NCBI RefSeq assembly: GCF_023078275.1
Contig: NC_062977.1
Span: 17,381,118-17,445,117 of the forward strand
Source: Leguminivora glycinivorella
Lineage: Eukaryota > Arthropoda > Insecta > Lepidoptera > Tortricidae
Length of the DNA stretch: 64,000 nucleotides
Reading direction: 5' to 3'
Shown: positions 1 to 12,000 of the stretch, piece after piece
Layout of the letters: every line of letters begins with the position of its first letter
How positions within the stretch are numbered: position 1 is the first letter of the stretch
The notes under the pieces: model-generated
What the model saw: only the letters and a program-made list of their open reading frames with translations
What the model was told of the DNA's origin: nothing
The model's database searches: none
Translations under genes and position numbers: made by a program

Positions 1-420
1 TCATTAGTGCCCATTATCGTAGGGCAGACGTGAGCCGGGTGCCAAGCGCTTTCGTGCCTTACACGGGCCGAGGGCCTGCCCCGTCAATCATATCGCATCC
101 TGAGCAAATTAATTCGGACCATTAAATACAAGTAGTGTATTGACTTATTGTTTCATTGTATCTGCTTTCACGAGATGGCACTAGTGTCCATCCGTGACAT
201 ATAAATATCACCAGTATATGAATAAAATTCTACATCGCGCTATCTGCGATGGTTAACTAACTCAGACGGAGCAACAGTCTCTTGATACCTAACCCCGCGG
301 GAGTGAGATTCTCTCGTTTCACTTTTCCTTTGCTACAAGTGCATTAAATACTGTTTCGTTTAGAAATCCTTTCTTACGTAACCCACTATTTTGTTTTACG
401 CAAACTTCGAGACGAGAACA

Positions 421-1649
421 TTACTTAATATTCATTGTATAAAGAGATGACAGGACGCCACGTCTTTTGTTGCTATTTATGTTTTGCGAAAACCTATAAA
501 TTAATGCTTCGGATGCAAGAGGCTGTAAATCTTGTAACATTGTATGGGGGCACATAAAATTCGATTCGGAACTCGCAAACAATGTTTTGTTTACAGCTTC
601 ACATGACACTGTTGCAAGATCTTTCGATTCATGAAATAGCTTTTTGTTTAAACCATCCATATTTGGTGCTAAATTATCGTCTTTCTGTTTACGCGTACAT
701 CGAGCTCCGAACTGCATTGTCTCCATACGGCGTAGGGTGAGTCACTCAGACCTACGAGTACGCAACCTTAACTGGTTGTCACATGTTCCTCAATAAATAT
801 TTCAATTATGATAATGGCTCGATAAACGATTGCCTGAAATGCGGTATGAATCACCAATGTTTATTTATATGGCCTGGATGTATCTTGTTTTTCATCTGTC
901 GCTGCGGGGCGCCGTTCCCGTTCTGCTGGATCGCGGTAGTACGTGAGGCGCCAACTCGGTCGGAGCGAAGTATTTTTGCTACTGAACTTTTTATGCTCTC
1001 ATTATTAGAAAAAGAATTATTCATCTTGCTTCCATGTCCAAAGTACATTGGCGCAGCATTTTCTAAATCTTCTTTATGTCTGACAAAAGATTCACCATCT
1101 ATCTCTATCAGATTTTTTTCTTGCACAAAGAGCTACATGCTCATGTCCAAATTCGATACTAACACGCGCTTAATAAAAACATCAAACAATTAACGAAAAC
1201 AGTTGCCTCCAAATGTCACGCTTAATCAGTTTAATTTGAACTGATTGGTGGAAAATGTGAATGAAATTAGATTCACGTGATGAAACAGCTGATCAAGTAA
1301 TTGGCATCAAGAATTGCAGCTGTTCCACAAAGCGTGAGTCGCATCAGTTACGTGAGAGCAGAGCGCGAAATTGTCCTCAATTGATGAATTAGATCATTCG
1401 CCGTATGACCCTACTAGATATAATTGAAGTATAGCTTAGAGCTGTTGTTGCACCAAAATAATAATCAACAGGCAAAATTGTCAAAATAATTTCATACGTA
1501 GATGTTTTGCAAAATAACATCTCATTAGCATACAACTCGCTCATAAAAACTTGAACTTGACCACAAAACACAATGTCATTCCCCGACTCTTGTCTTCGAG
1601 CGTGGTCTGTGCTCAAGTTGTTTGGTTCGTCTCGCTCTTCAGGCGCTAA
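421..1649 (-). other. Three minus-strand open frames, possible exons of an unknown gene
   Basis: Three open stretches lie in order on the minus strand: from about 1649 (after a TTCAG acceptor-like site, starting L-A-P-E-E-R-D-E), from about 1132 (after a TAG acceptor-like site, L-F-V-Q-E-K-N-L-I-E-I) and from 726 (ATG, M-E-T-M-Q-F-G-A-R-C). Their composition is rich in E, K, D, N and S and looks more protein-like than most AT-rich frames nearby. I recognise no family, and clear splice donors are missing. They could be exons of an unidentified gene, a decayed transposon ORF or chance. Low confidence. Confidence 0.2.
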
Positions 1650-3829
1650 CTGAATCGACAAATAATGTAAGTTCTTTTATAGCAATTACATCATTTCTGC
1701 GAACGGAGAGGTTCGCATAAAATTGACATCATATCATCCTATTAGCATTGTTGTTGTTATGTACATAGTTAATATACGAACCATATTTTCTGCCGAAGCC
1801 ATTTTTAATGATAGCCGCTGGGTGTTCAATTGTTCATCTTTTGTTTTATGGGCTCGGCCAAACTATAGACGTATATATCTTTTGTGATCATAAAAAATAT
1901 ATACGTAGCATTAATTTTGTTATGTTATTGTGGAGGGTGGGAAGTATTCGGAACTAGAGTAGGTCACCCACGCGCCACGAGAAGACAAGAGCACGAACTA
2001 GCGTGGGATTCACCACTTTGCCCCATTGTGTCACCTGCCATCACATTATGGTCATTATATTTTTATCATCAGATGAATCATGCTCTCATTAAATTGTGTA
2101 ACATAAACAAACACCCAAAAAGCTTGCTAATCCTAATGTATTCGTCAATTTGTCGTTTTGATATCCGACACGAAAACCCGTCCCGGAGTACGGCAGTACT
2201 ATGACGAATGTCTTTTTACCATGACAATGGCAGACCGACGATTGTCAGACTAACGTGTAATAACGCCTTTTTGTTATGATAATTTTGTCAATTTAATTTA
2301 ATAGTGCGGGTATATTTGGTTGTTTTTGAGTGGTGCGGAAGTCTTCTTGATAATAAACTTCAATATTCTAAAGTAATAGTATGCATGTATGTATCTTCCT
2401 CTTCAAGTACTATATCCTATGTGAAATCAATGATATCATGCTCTTCAAAGTCTTATCTGCGTTGCGTCGTTCTGGCGGCATCTTTGGTATTGGTCAAATC
2501 CCCAATATTTCTACTCCATACAGATAGATAAGGTATACTATTCCCAACTTGTAATTTTTACCGTGTCTGTAGCTGGTTTTCTTCGACTAGGTATGCGTGA
2601 AAATTTGCAGCTGCGCATTGCAGCTTTCAATTCTAGGAATACCTATGATATTATTGGATGACAAGGCGATCTGATGCAGTTATTTATTAACAACAACAAT
2701 GATAAATTGAATTATTTAATGGCTTTTAACTCAATCATCATCAGTCTCTATTTGCAGTGTCGAAAGGTGAGGATAATTAAGAACTGCTCATGAAAATCCT
2801 CAATATCATTTGTATCTCCAGCTTAGCTGAAGTGACAATCGGTGACGCTACGTGACTAACAGTCTCATAGGTCTGTCGCGCGTCGCGCACCTACAGGTGA
2901 GCGACAGAGAGAGCTAACCACAATATGTTTGTAACGATGGCTAGGTACCCCGATATAGGTGTATAATGATGTGTTATTTCTAAGTATAGTTAGTCAGACA
3001 ATGATTGCAATATCGTGTTCCCTGTTATTATCAATTTAACTTTTATGGCCGCGCGATGCAATTATCTGTTTGCGATTGCAACGCAGAATACGCCGGCATT
3101 TTATTGACTCACGTCGATAGCGCAGTGATTGTAACTGATTCTCTTTTATTAATAACTAAGTAAGTAAACTTTCACATCTTTATAGGTAGTTTTTATTTAT
3201 TAATAGTAGAGACATATTTATAAAATAACCGTTTTACATGAGCATGTCAAATTATCTTTTTCTATAGGTACTACGTCGGTGGCAATGGCCACTAACTGCG
3301 CCTACTTAAAATCATTATCACCATGTTGAGTGACTGCTCTTTCGGTATTTTCTAAATAGCCCTTCCCTGATAACCAACTTAGAGTACTCCACTCTTCCTT
3401 ACACTCTCTCGATATTACTCTACGATTATACCCGTTTTAGACATCAGTTTCGTCAAACATACGAAATGTCCATCAGACAATATCTTATCTTACATAAGTC
3501 ATATTCAACATGAACCTTCAAACTGACACGTCTCTTTGTGGTAAATCACACGTAGTTTGTGTATGCAAATTACTTTGGTTTACGTGCGTCATTACATCTT
3601 AGACGAGAAACATACCTACAAAAAGTTAACATGCAGAGAGATTCTGCAATTTGTAACGCTACTTATATGTCATGTGCGTATATTAGAGTAACATAATGAG
3701 AGTGAAAATGAAAACCCGTCATCAGATCCAGTTAGCCTTTCTATTGCAGTTTCCGCGTAGGTACCTTCCGGGCGTAGCTCGTAGGGTCCGCGATGAGCCA
3801 AGTTATGATTAGCGTGCCCACGCGCAGCG

Positions 3830-3970
3830 GCAAGGCCGGTGCTCTGCGCAGTTGTGATTTGTGATACTGGCCTCAGTGCTGGACACGCGACACGACCCGC
3901 CGGCCGGCTCCTCGGCCACTTGTCCCTCGGATCAGTGATCACAACCTCGGAAATTGTGAGTGAAGCCAGA
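3830..3970 (+). promoter_or_regulatory. GC-rich patch, possible promoter or 5' UTR exon
   Basis: This patch is clearly richer in G, C and CpG than its surroundings and ends in a donor-like site (GAAATT then GTGAGTG near 3951-3962). It lies about 2 kb before the first recognised CLIP-190 exon on the same strand, so an untranslated first exon or promoter of that gene is possible. Nothing in the sequence proves it. Confidence 0.2.
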
Positions 3971-4943
3971 CTCATCACTTCTCATAATTTTCACTTGAAA
4001 CAAAAGACAATCGAACAACAAAAGGCGATCGGTGAAGTTTCTTAGATTTTTTTATGAAAGGACTGCCAAGAGTCTTAAAGTATTTGTTTAACTAAGAAAA
4101 AAGTGCGTTTATTATTTGGAAACATGTGGTTTTAATCCTGGATACAGAAGTTACTATGTCGCAATAAATTCAAGACATCTTTATGATTATACGGATTTAC
4201 CTCAATGCTAATAGTGCGAAATAAATAATTTATATATTCGTTCCGCGTTCCATCTGCCATAAAGGATTTACCGCCAATAACATCTCTCACATTAATTAAC
4301 TAAATTAATAGAGACGCAATATATCCTCGTAGATAATGTCTAATTCGAAACTAGTTTAAAGCATTTAATTATGTCCTGGTTGTTAACGACTTTATCTTTT
4401 CACGCAATATTTACAATCAATGCCAATGAATCATTGCCAAGCCCTAGTTCGAATTCACGATATCTAAATACTACATCGGAGATATCTAGTTTATGAACTA
4501 GATATTCGTAAGATTGGACTAGATTTCGCGGTTTAAGTGTAATGAAGCAGAACCAATCCGATATTGTGATAGTCCCAAGAACAAACAGATACCAAGTTAT
4601 AGCTTATATCACCCACTATAATTTACAACGAATCGTGAGGGTTACCAACAATTTTCATTTCTAAGGTCCAGAATGTCCGGATGAAGATTCTTCAAACTTT
4701 AGATTGACACTGATAAATCTTGCTCAGCTCTATGGCTTCCCATTTCCTTGGGGTTGGTTGTTGTGATTATACTTCGTCGGGCCGGTTAGTCCTGGTTGAG
4801 CTCTCGTCTTATGTTTTCATTCTGTACATCTTTTCTTACTTAGGTCCATGTGGGTCCACCTGGCCCTCGGACAACCTTTTAATATCAAATAAACCAAAAA
4901 ACATTTCATCGATTTCTTAAAATGTCAATCGAAACATTATATT

Positions 4944-5115
4944 TACACATACATACATACATATAATCACGCCTGTATCCCATAAAGGGGTAGGCAGAGC
5001 ACATGAACTACTAAGTTTCAGTGCCACTCTTGGCAAAATGGGGTTGAAAGAAGTCCAAATTGTGACATTGCAGTGACAGGTTGCCAGCCTCTCGCCTTCG
5101 CCACAATTTAACCCA
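4944..5115. repeat. Dispersed retroposon, copy of the 20858-21104 family
   Basis: It contains the phrases ATCACGCCTGTATCCCATAA, GCAGAGCACATGAACTA and TTGCAGTGACAGGTTGCCAG, all found in inverse orientation in the insertion at 20858-21104. Short tandem CATA repeats flank the left edge. The family is a short non-coding retroposon type common in Lepidoptera. Confidence 0.7.
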
Positions 5116-5270
5116 TATTATATTTATACAGATTAATATTAGGTATACGGCCTCCAATCTCAAACCACTTTACTTAAATAAAATACAACTTTACTCTTTG
5201 CTCAAACCGCAGCTATAATAATTATAAACAGTTTTCAATTAACGATCAAACTGTGCCTAAAAAATTGGTC

Positions 5271-5455
5271 ATCATCATCCTCCTTGCGTTATCCCGGCAT
5301 TTGCCACGGCTCATGGGAGCCTGGGGTCCGCTTTGACAACTAATCCTAAGATTTGGCACTAATTTTACGAAAGCGACTGCCATCTGACCTTCCAACCCGA
5401 AAAGTAACTAGGCCTTATTGGAATTAGTCCGGTTTCCTCACGATGTGCCTAAAAA
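5271..5455 (+). repeat. Dispersed repeat, copy of the 47058-47280 family
   Basis: It starts with a CATCATCATCC run, then CTTGCGTTATCCCGGCATTT, GGGAGCCTGGGGTCCGC and TTGACAACTAATCCTAAG. The same order of phrases occurs at 47058-47280. No open frame is visible. It looks like the 3' tail of a retroelement. Confidence 0.75.
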
Positions 5456-5943
5456 ATTGGTGTGTTCGGAAAATTCCTCACATCATTGATAACCCTAGTG
5501 TGTGCCTACTCATTCGTGTCCGTGTGCCAGCTGCGGCTCGTGCCGCCGCCGCTCCATCCACTAATGGCACACGTGTCACTAAACACTAGTGATATTAAGC
5601 CCTTTATAGACTGGCCCAGCGGGGCAGTGGGTGTCTCCTACACCTACCTCAATCCTTACTATATGATTTTATCGAACTCTGCCCAATATGAATTGCAAAC
5701 AACCATGTATCGTGACATTAGAGCCGTACATATTATAAGCGTCAATGCCTTCTATTGTATTGTGACGGAAAGCAATCCTTTATAATTTATAACAAAACCT
5801 TCGTGATCTGTGATAAACCTTTGCTTTCCTCAACAATTTAGTATCTGTCTGACATTGAAGTTTAAAACAATTTTTATATCGTTTTCCTTAAGCATGTTTA
5901 TTGTTTTATCATTCCGCTTTACGTGTTGTTTTTGTTGTCATAG

Positions 5944-6003
5944 ACGGCAGCTCCGACGCTGTGAGGAAGCTCAGCGACGACTTATCTAGAAAACATTTGT
6001 CAG
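5944..6003 (+). CDS. CLIP-190: CLIP-190 exon a (N-terminal segment)
   Basis: Acceptor CATAG before and donor GTGAGT after. It encodes GSSDAVRKLSDDLSRKHLS, a polar segment upstream of CAP-Gly 1. Phase: two bases complete the previous codon and one base is left over. The residues have no known domain; assignment rests on phase continuity with the next exons. Confidence 0.75.
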
Positions 6004-9000
6004 GTGAGTAAAATCTCATTTCACGCTCGAACTCGGAGTGATTTCAAAATTTAAGATGGCATGAGCGCACAGCATGCTACATGCTTTAAATGGACGTTTG
6101 GCACGCACATCTATCACTCAATCACTGTATATTGTGAATAATTTTAAATTTCACTATTCATAATGTCACGCTTTTATTTGTATCTGAAGACCTCATAGAA
6201 GCCGAGGAGGACGAGGTGTCCAGCAGTCTGCCCGACAGACCGCGCTCGCATCGCAAGGCATCTAGTAAGTCCTTTTCCTTCGTAGAGGCACTTGTGATAA
6301 GGTGGAGGGTCAGCTCTGTATTTAGTCATCAGACGGTGGTGGAATCTTGTGAGGTGTAGGTTTCAAATGTTTCAATGTATGTCGATAACGCGCAGCGATT
6401 TGTACCTACTAATAAAAAAATGTAACTGGGCCATTTTTTTCAAAGTTGTCCACCCCGTTTTTGGCTTGTCCCATACTTTTGATATAATATTAAGCGTATT
6501 TAAAGAGTCTAAACTAATGAAGACTATTTTTTATTCGAACCCAAATTTAGTTGACAGTAATTTACAATATTCATTTAAATTTTTATTATAATTATGTATT
6601 TGTTAAAAATTATAATGTGATAAAAAATGGGCAATTTTTTGCTGTCCCACGTCAAATATCGTTTTTGTTATGGATTTTATTCTTATAACTAATTGTACTA
6701 AATATTGATGACGGCATAATTTGAAAAGATTGAGTTATACGCTATTATGTTATAAAATATTTCATGTTAATAAATAAACGTACTATTTAAAATTAAGTAT
6801 AATTTGCCGAGACGGAATCTGGTAATTGTGGAATTTTCCATTCCGAAACCGCAGAATGACTGTTAAAATTAAAAGAAAGTTCCTAACATTTGGTAGCATT
6901 TTATTCAGCTTGGCAAAATTAATTTAAAACTACTCAATACCGTCATCTTGCATTTGCCAGTTGCCGCCAAACACGCATCAAAGTAGCTCGTACTCAGGGG
7001 TAACATTTTCTCATTCCACCTCCCGAAACCAAATTTGCGGGTAAATACGTAATATGCAACCTTTTAACATCGATTCCTAAAACAAAGTACTAATATTGAA
7101 ACCAAATAAGCCAATTAAAAACAAGATTTGTGATTATTTAATAAATAATTAAGTAAAATATCGCCGGAGGTAGCGTTCCGTTACTTCCGATCCGATACTA
7201 GATCGTTGGTTTCGTATAGGCGGAAAGAAAAACGTATCGGAATGGAAGTATAAAGCGGTATTCACGTGGTTTTAATGTGATGTTTTAGTTTCATTTGATT
7301 GCGGGAAATAAAAGAAAAACGTATGGGATTAAAACTAACTCATCTAAAATATGGTAATCAATCACGGATTACACACTCCGGTTGTTTTAGTCATTACTCG
7401 CGATATGCTTTGGAGGTCTTAGGTACCCACGTTCAAGTGTAGACGAGACCTTAGCTTTCATCCGTTACCCATACAGTCAGATCCGTTACTGTCCCATGTT
7501 TCAAATAGTTTTATTTGCAAAAATTAAATACAATTTGTTATTAAACTACGTTTCCGTTATTTTATATTGAAATAGTAACGTTTAAACTATTGATTACAAG
7601 TGATGGCATCCTATAAACTTGTGAAACAGTATAGTAATCTTAAAAATTCTCCTCTATTTTGTACTGAAAGTAACGGAACGGATATATATATGGGTTTTAA
7701 AAAATAGTAGTCCGCATTTATGTGAAAATGAAAGTGTAATTTCTTCATTTGTTATTTAAGAATGAATAATAAAAATATTGTAAAATTCCCAAACCTTTTA
7801 TATTTACATTATCTGCGATTAAATTTGGTTGCGGAACGGAACACTCGCTTCCCCTCAACTCAACAAAAACATATTTTTTTCATTAATTACTTAAAAGTCA
7901 AGTGAACCTTCTATATTTTATATAAATTTATTTATTAAAGAATCTATAAAAATAGCTTTTAATAAATTTCTATCGGTTTCATTTTCATATCAACTTTTTT
8001 CGGGGTGGACAACTTTGAATAAAATGGCCCAACTCATTATTTTATCTTTTCAAGGCGTGGCGCGATCGTCGTTAGATTTTTCATAAACTACTTAATCAAT
8101 AGCTAACACTATGTCACAATAAACAAACCCGCGATGTCAAGACGAGTCGCCCGCCCACGACCCCCATCAAATCTTACCGTCGCAATTAACCGCATTGTCT
8201 ATAGCCCGAACTGTAACGCTGATTGTTTTGCTCTTTTTACAGGCGCCACGCCTGTCGCTCATAATCGTTCGACACAATATATGTCAGTGACGAACTCAGT
8301 CTTACATGACAAGGCTGTTCAATCTTTGTAACACGAGTAATACCTAAAAAAACACACGCGTGTAAATTCTCATAACAGACAGGTTTAACAATGCATGAAT
8401 AGACTATTAAAAAATGTAAAAATGTACTTTAAAACTTTAAACTTTAAAACTTTTATTTGCTAAAATGCACGTACATCATAATATAATGGTGGAAATATAT
8501 ACATGGTATCAGTGCATTGACCCATATGGCATGCAAATCATAAAAATACCTACCTAAATTAAAACATTCATATTTACAAAACTATTTACATCATATTTAC
8601 ACGACAAAATTAAAGTTAGAAATAAAATGCTATAAAATTATCTGAGGTCAAAATAAATAATTAAATTAGGTAATATTATATCAAGTAATTAATTTGAATA
8701 ATCGTTGTCATAAAAGTCATTCCTTAATATTAAAATATACAGCTAAAATTACCAAGGTAATCTCTAGATTGGATCAACAAAAGACTAATTTACTAATCTA
8801 TAATTTTACAAACATATTTTCAAACATACAAAAATACAGTTTCACAACTAAAAATCCCACATAAAAGTTTTGAGCACCCATTGTGTGTCCACTGTGTGTT
8901 GTGTAGCTAATGGTTGTGTGTGTCGCTTGGTAGCCAGCAGCACGTACAGCGTCACGTCGATGGACGCGCTGTGGGAGAAGCACCCGCGGCGCCTCAGCGA

Positions 9001-12000
9001 GGCCGGCCTGCGCAGGTCCTCAGGTAACTGCACCTTCATTTACACTCAAGTTCCACTATAAAATCTATTTAATTATAGTATCGGTGGTCATTAAGTCGTT
9101 GCTGACAAACTCATAACTACTCAGATATGATAATCTTCCCCACATGCCCGCATCACTGCTCGGAGTCCTCAGAACTAAAATGTGAGCGGACGCGACAGCC
9201 AGGGCTGTTAATGCTGTTGCCTATTGGGCATCCATTGAATGAAAAAAGGAACCTTGATACATATGAAAAGAAAAAGAAAGATATCAATCTCATAGCACTT
9301 GAAATGTTCACGTTTTTACACATACATATTTAGATATGAATAAACATCTTAAATCCGATGTTTAACTGGACTGCACGTCTCTGCTGCTGCTGGCTGAAAA
9401 CATGATGAAATAAAACTGCAGTAAACACGTTCATATCGCTAAATAGGATATACTTGATTGTAGCAAATCCTTTTAACATTTCATAAAAAATTGCATTTTG
9501 ATTTACCATTTAGGAAACATGTCTTTTTAGCATGTGTCTGTGAAATTCCGAATAAGCAAACTGTTTGTCGACAATCTTGTGTCTGCTTACTAGTATGTAT
9601 TCACAAAGTAGCGTAGGCTAGAACCCTTCATATTAGTCGATGACCATAAATGGGCCTTCATTAAAGGACTTATTGTTAGCTACTGCATTAATCACCACTA
9701 TTCACCACCTATTAAAGTGTCTTTTGTAATAAATCATATTTTATTGGAATCGTATTTTATCGTGGAACTTGAAGCTGAACAATTTTTTATTACAAATTGC
9801 AAGGCAAGTCACGCACGCTCGATAGCCACATACTCGTCATTATATATAGATCCAAGTATTCATTGGTGATTATCATCAATTTGCTTGCAATGTTGTGGTG
9901 TTTTTGTGTTATGCAATGTTCAGTTCCTCATAATTCATTATGTATTTTAGCGATGCTCTAGCAGTAGTGTGGCGTCCTATAGTTAAATATCTGTATGGTA
10001 AATCCTGATTGAGTTAGTTAGCTATTTGACTTGTTCACTGAGTCGTTTTCAACCAATTTCTTTTTTAGCTAGAATTAGCAAACACGAACTGAGACTCGCA
10101 CAAGACAAAAAATATTTTAAAATCAATTCAACATCAGGAAGAATAAGTTTTATGAAGCAAATGTCTATATTTCACAATCCCTATGAAAGATTTTAAGTAA
10201 TAAGCGAATAAATCGCGTTAAGTCCGCCATCTGTACTTTTCATTGATAATTTGTGCAATAAAGTTTAAATAAATAAATATCTCTTTATTTACTCTAATGA
10301 TTACTCCGTACAGAAGTATGTTAACTGAGTACTTATGGAATTATTTCAGTCTCGTACGCCGTATAAATGCAATTTTAAATAGGTATAATCGGTCAAGATC
10401 GAGTTCCATGGACGCCACACGACGCATATATCTTCCAGTAAATTATTGCACTGAATCAGCTTCATATTTTCGAGTCAACTGCAGTTTGTTGAATGCAATA
10501 TGAATGAAGCGAAAGCGCACGGCACGGCGTGCATACAAGAATGCAAATCGACCCCGGTGACCGGTGCACTTGCACATACGCCTACGATTATTCTAATCGT
10601 GTGCACATCATAAACCTGCCCATAAATGGGGCAAGCCTTTTCTACAATTTTAGTGCCTGGGCATTTTCAACTTAATGAGATGCATAAAACTTTCTTCTGG
10701 TACCTGTATACCTATTAAAACTTCTAGATATTCTCGCGATAACGTTCTAAAAGGTTTATACCGGTGTAATGATGTATGGTGTAATATTGTTGTTGCTTTG
10801 AGCGCCTTATACGATGTCGATGTCATCGTACTTAACAAAAATTGTGTCGCTTAACTTCAATCTTGGGTAAATCCATTATCGGCCTATATCTGAAAGCCGT
10901 TAGAACAGAAAAAACCCACTATAATAGCTACTTAGTTACTGATACGTCTCAAGTTAATTGTTATTTTACGACATATCTTAAAATAAGTCTTGTTCTTAAA
11001 ACAAAAACAATCAATAAAAAAGTTGACAGTCGTATCAGGCGTCCAAACATTAGTACGAAATTGATCTTACAAAAAACGTAAGCATGTGTTTTGAATTTGC
11101 AGACCACAGTGTCGTTTTAACAGAGGACACTGACAGCTTCATTATCGGCGAGCGCGTGTGGGTGGGCGGCACCAAACCTGGCCAGATCGCGTACATCGGA
11201 GAGACTCAGTTCGCGCCTGGCGAATGGGCAGGGATTGTACTTGACGATGCCATAGGTAAGATCACATAGACCACAGTCTGTCTATTGTCCCGGAGTATGT
11301 TGCGATGTAGCTAAGACGTATCGTTTGCCAAATCTAACGATTAATTCCGAATTGGTTGAATCGATTAGGCCCTATATACAAGGAGGCGCTTAAACAAATA
11401 TACGATTTCTATCAACTTACTGAAATGTCATTTGAATCGAAATGACAGACTCTGCCACAGCACTAGTTTAAAAATAAAAATGAACGATAAATGACATAAT
11501 AAGTGCAGGATTTACTTGATAAAGGAATATCGTAACATACTCACTAACGAAGATCCGCAAAAATGTAACATGTGTTAGATTATGTTTAAAGTAAGCGAAA
11601 TATTGTTTTTAATTTAATTTCATTAGGTTGCGCGAGTTTACGTTTTATGGACGCTGTCATGTGTCAAAAAGAGGTTCTTACAGCTCTGGGACAATAAGGA
11701 TATTTTTACCCATTGTGGAGGCGGCACCAGGCCTGGCGAGATTGCATCGTCGATATTGGAGCGACTGGGCGTGATTGTACTCAACGATGCCAGAATGCTA
11801 AGATCACATCTTAGACCACATGCAGTGTCATATTGACCCATTGTGAGGACGGCACCAAACTTAACCACACAGTACATCGGAGACTGGACAGGGATGTCGT
11901 GCTAGGATGCTATAGCTACGTAAGATCATAAGGACCAGTATGTTGGAAAATATTTACCCTTTTTGTGGTGGACACTGATATCAGCTTTATCATAAACGAG

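Larger units (their letters stand above)
1..5943. other. Upstream region without a firm gene
   Basis: I see no conserved coding exon here. The first CLIP-190 exon that I can place starts at 5944 and needs an upstream exon, which is either before this window or too short to recognise. The region holds two known-type dispersed repeats (4944-5115 and 5271-5455), a GC-richer patch at about 3830-3970, and a few minus-strand open frames at 421-1661, all listed separately. A frame at 5462-5785 opens with GTG, has no ATG start and starts inside repeat-derived sequence. Confidence 0.6.

Noticed and set aside
5462..5785. 107-codon frame with a signal-peptide-like start
   Set aside because: Starts with GTG just after a dispersed repeat, and no ATG start lies in frame at the signal-like region.
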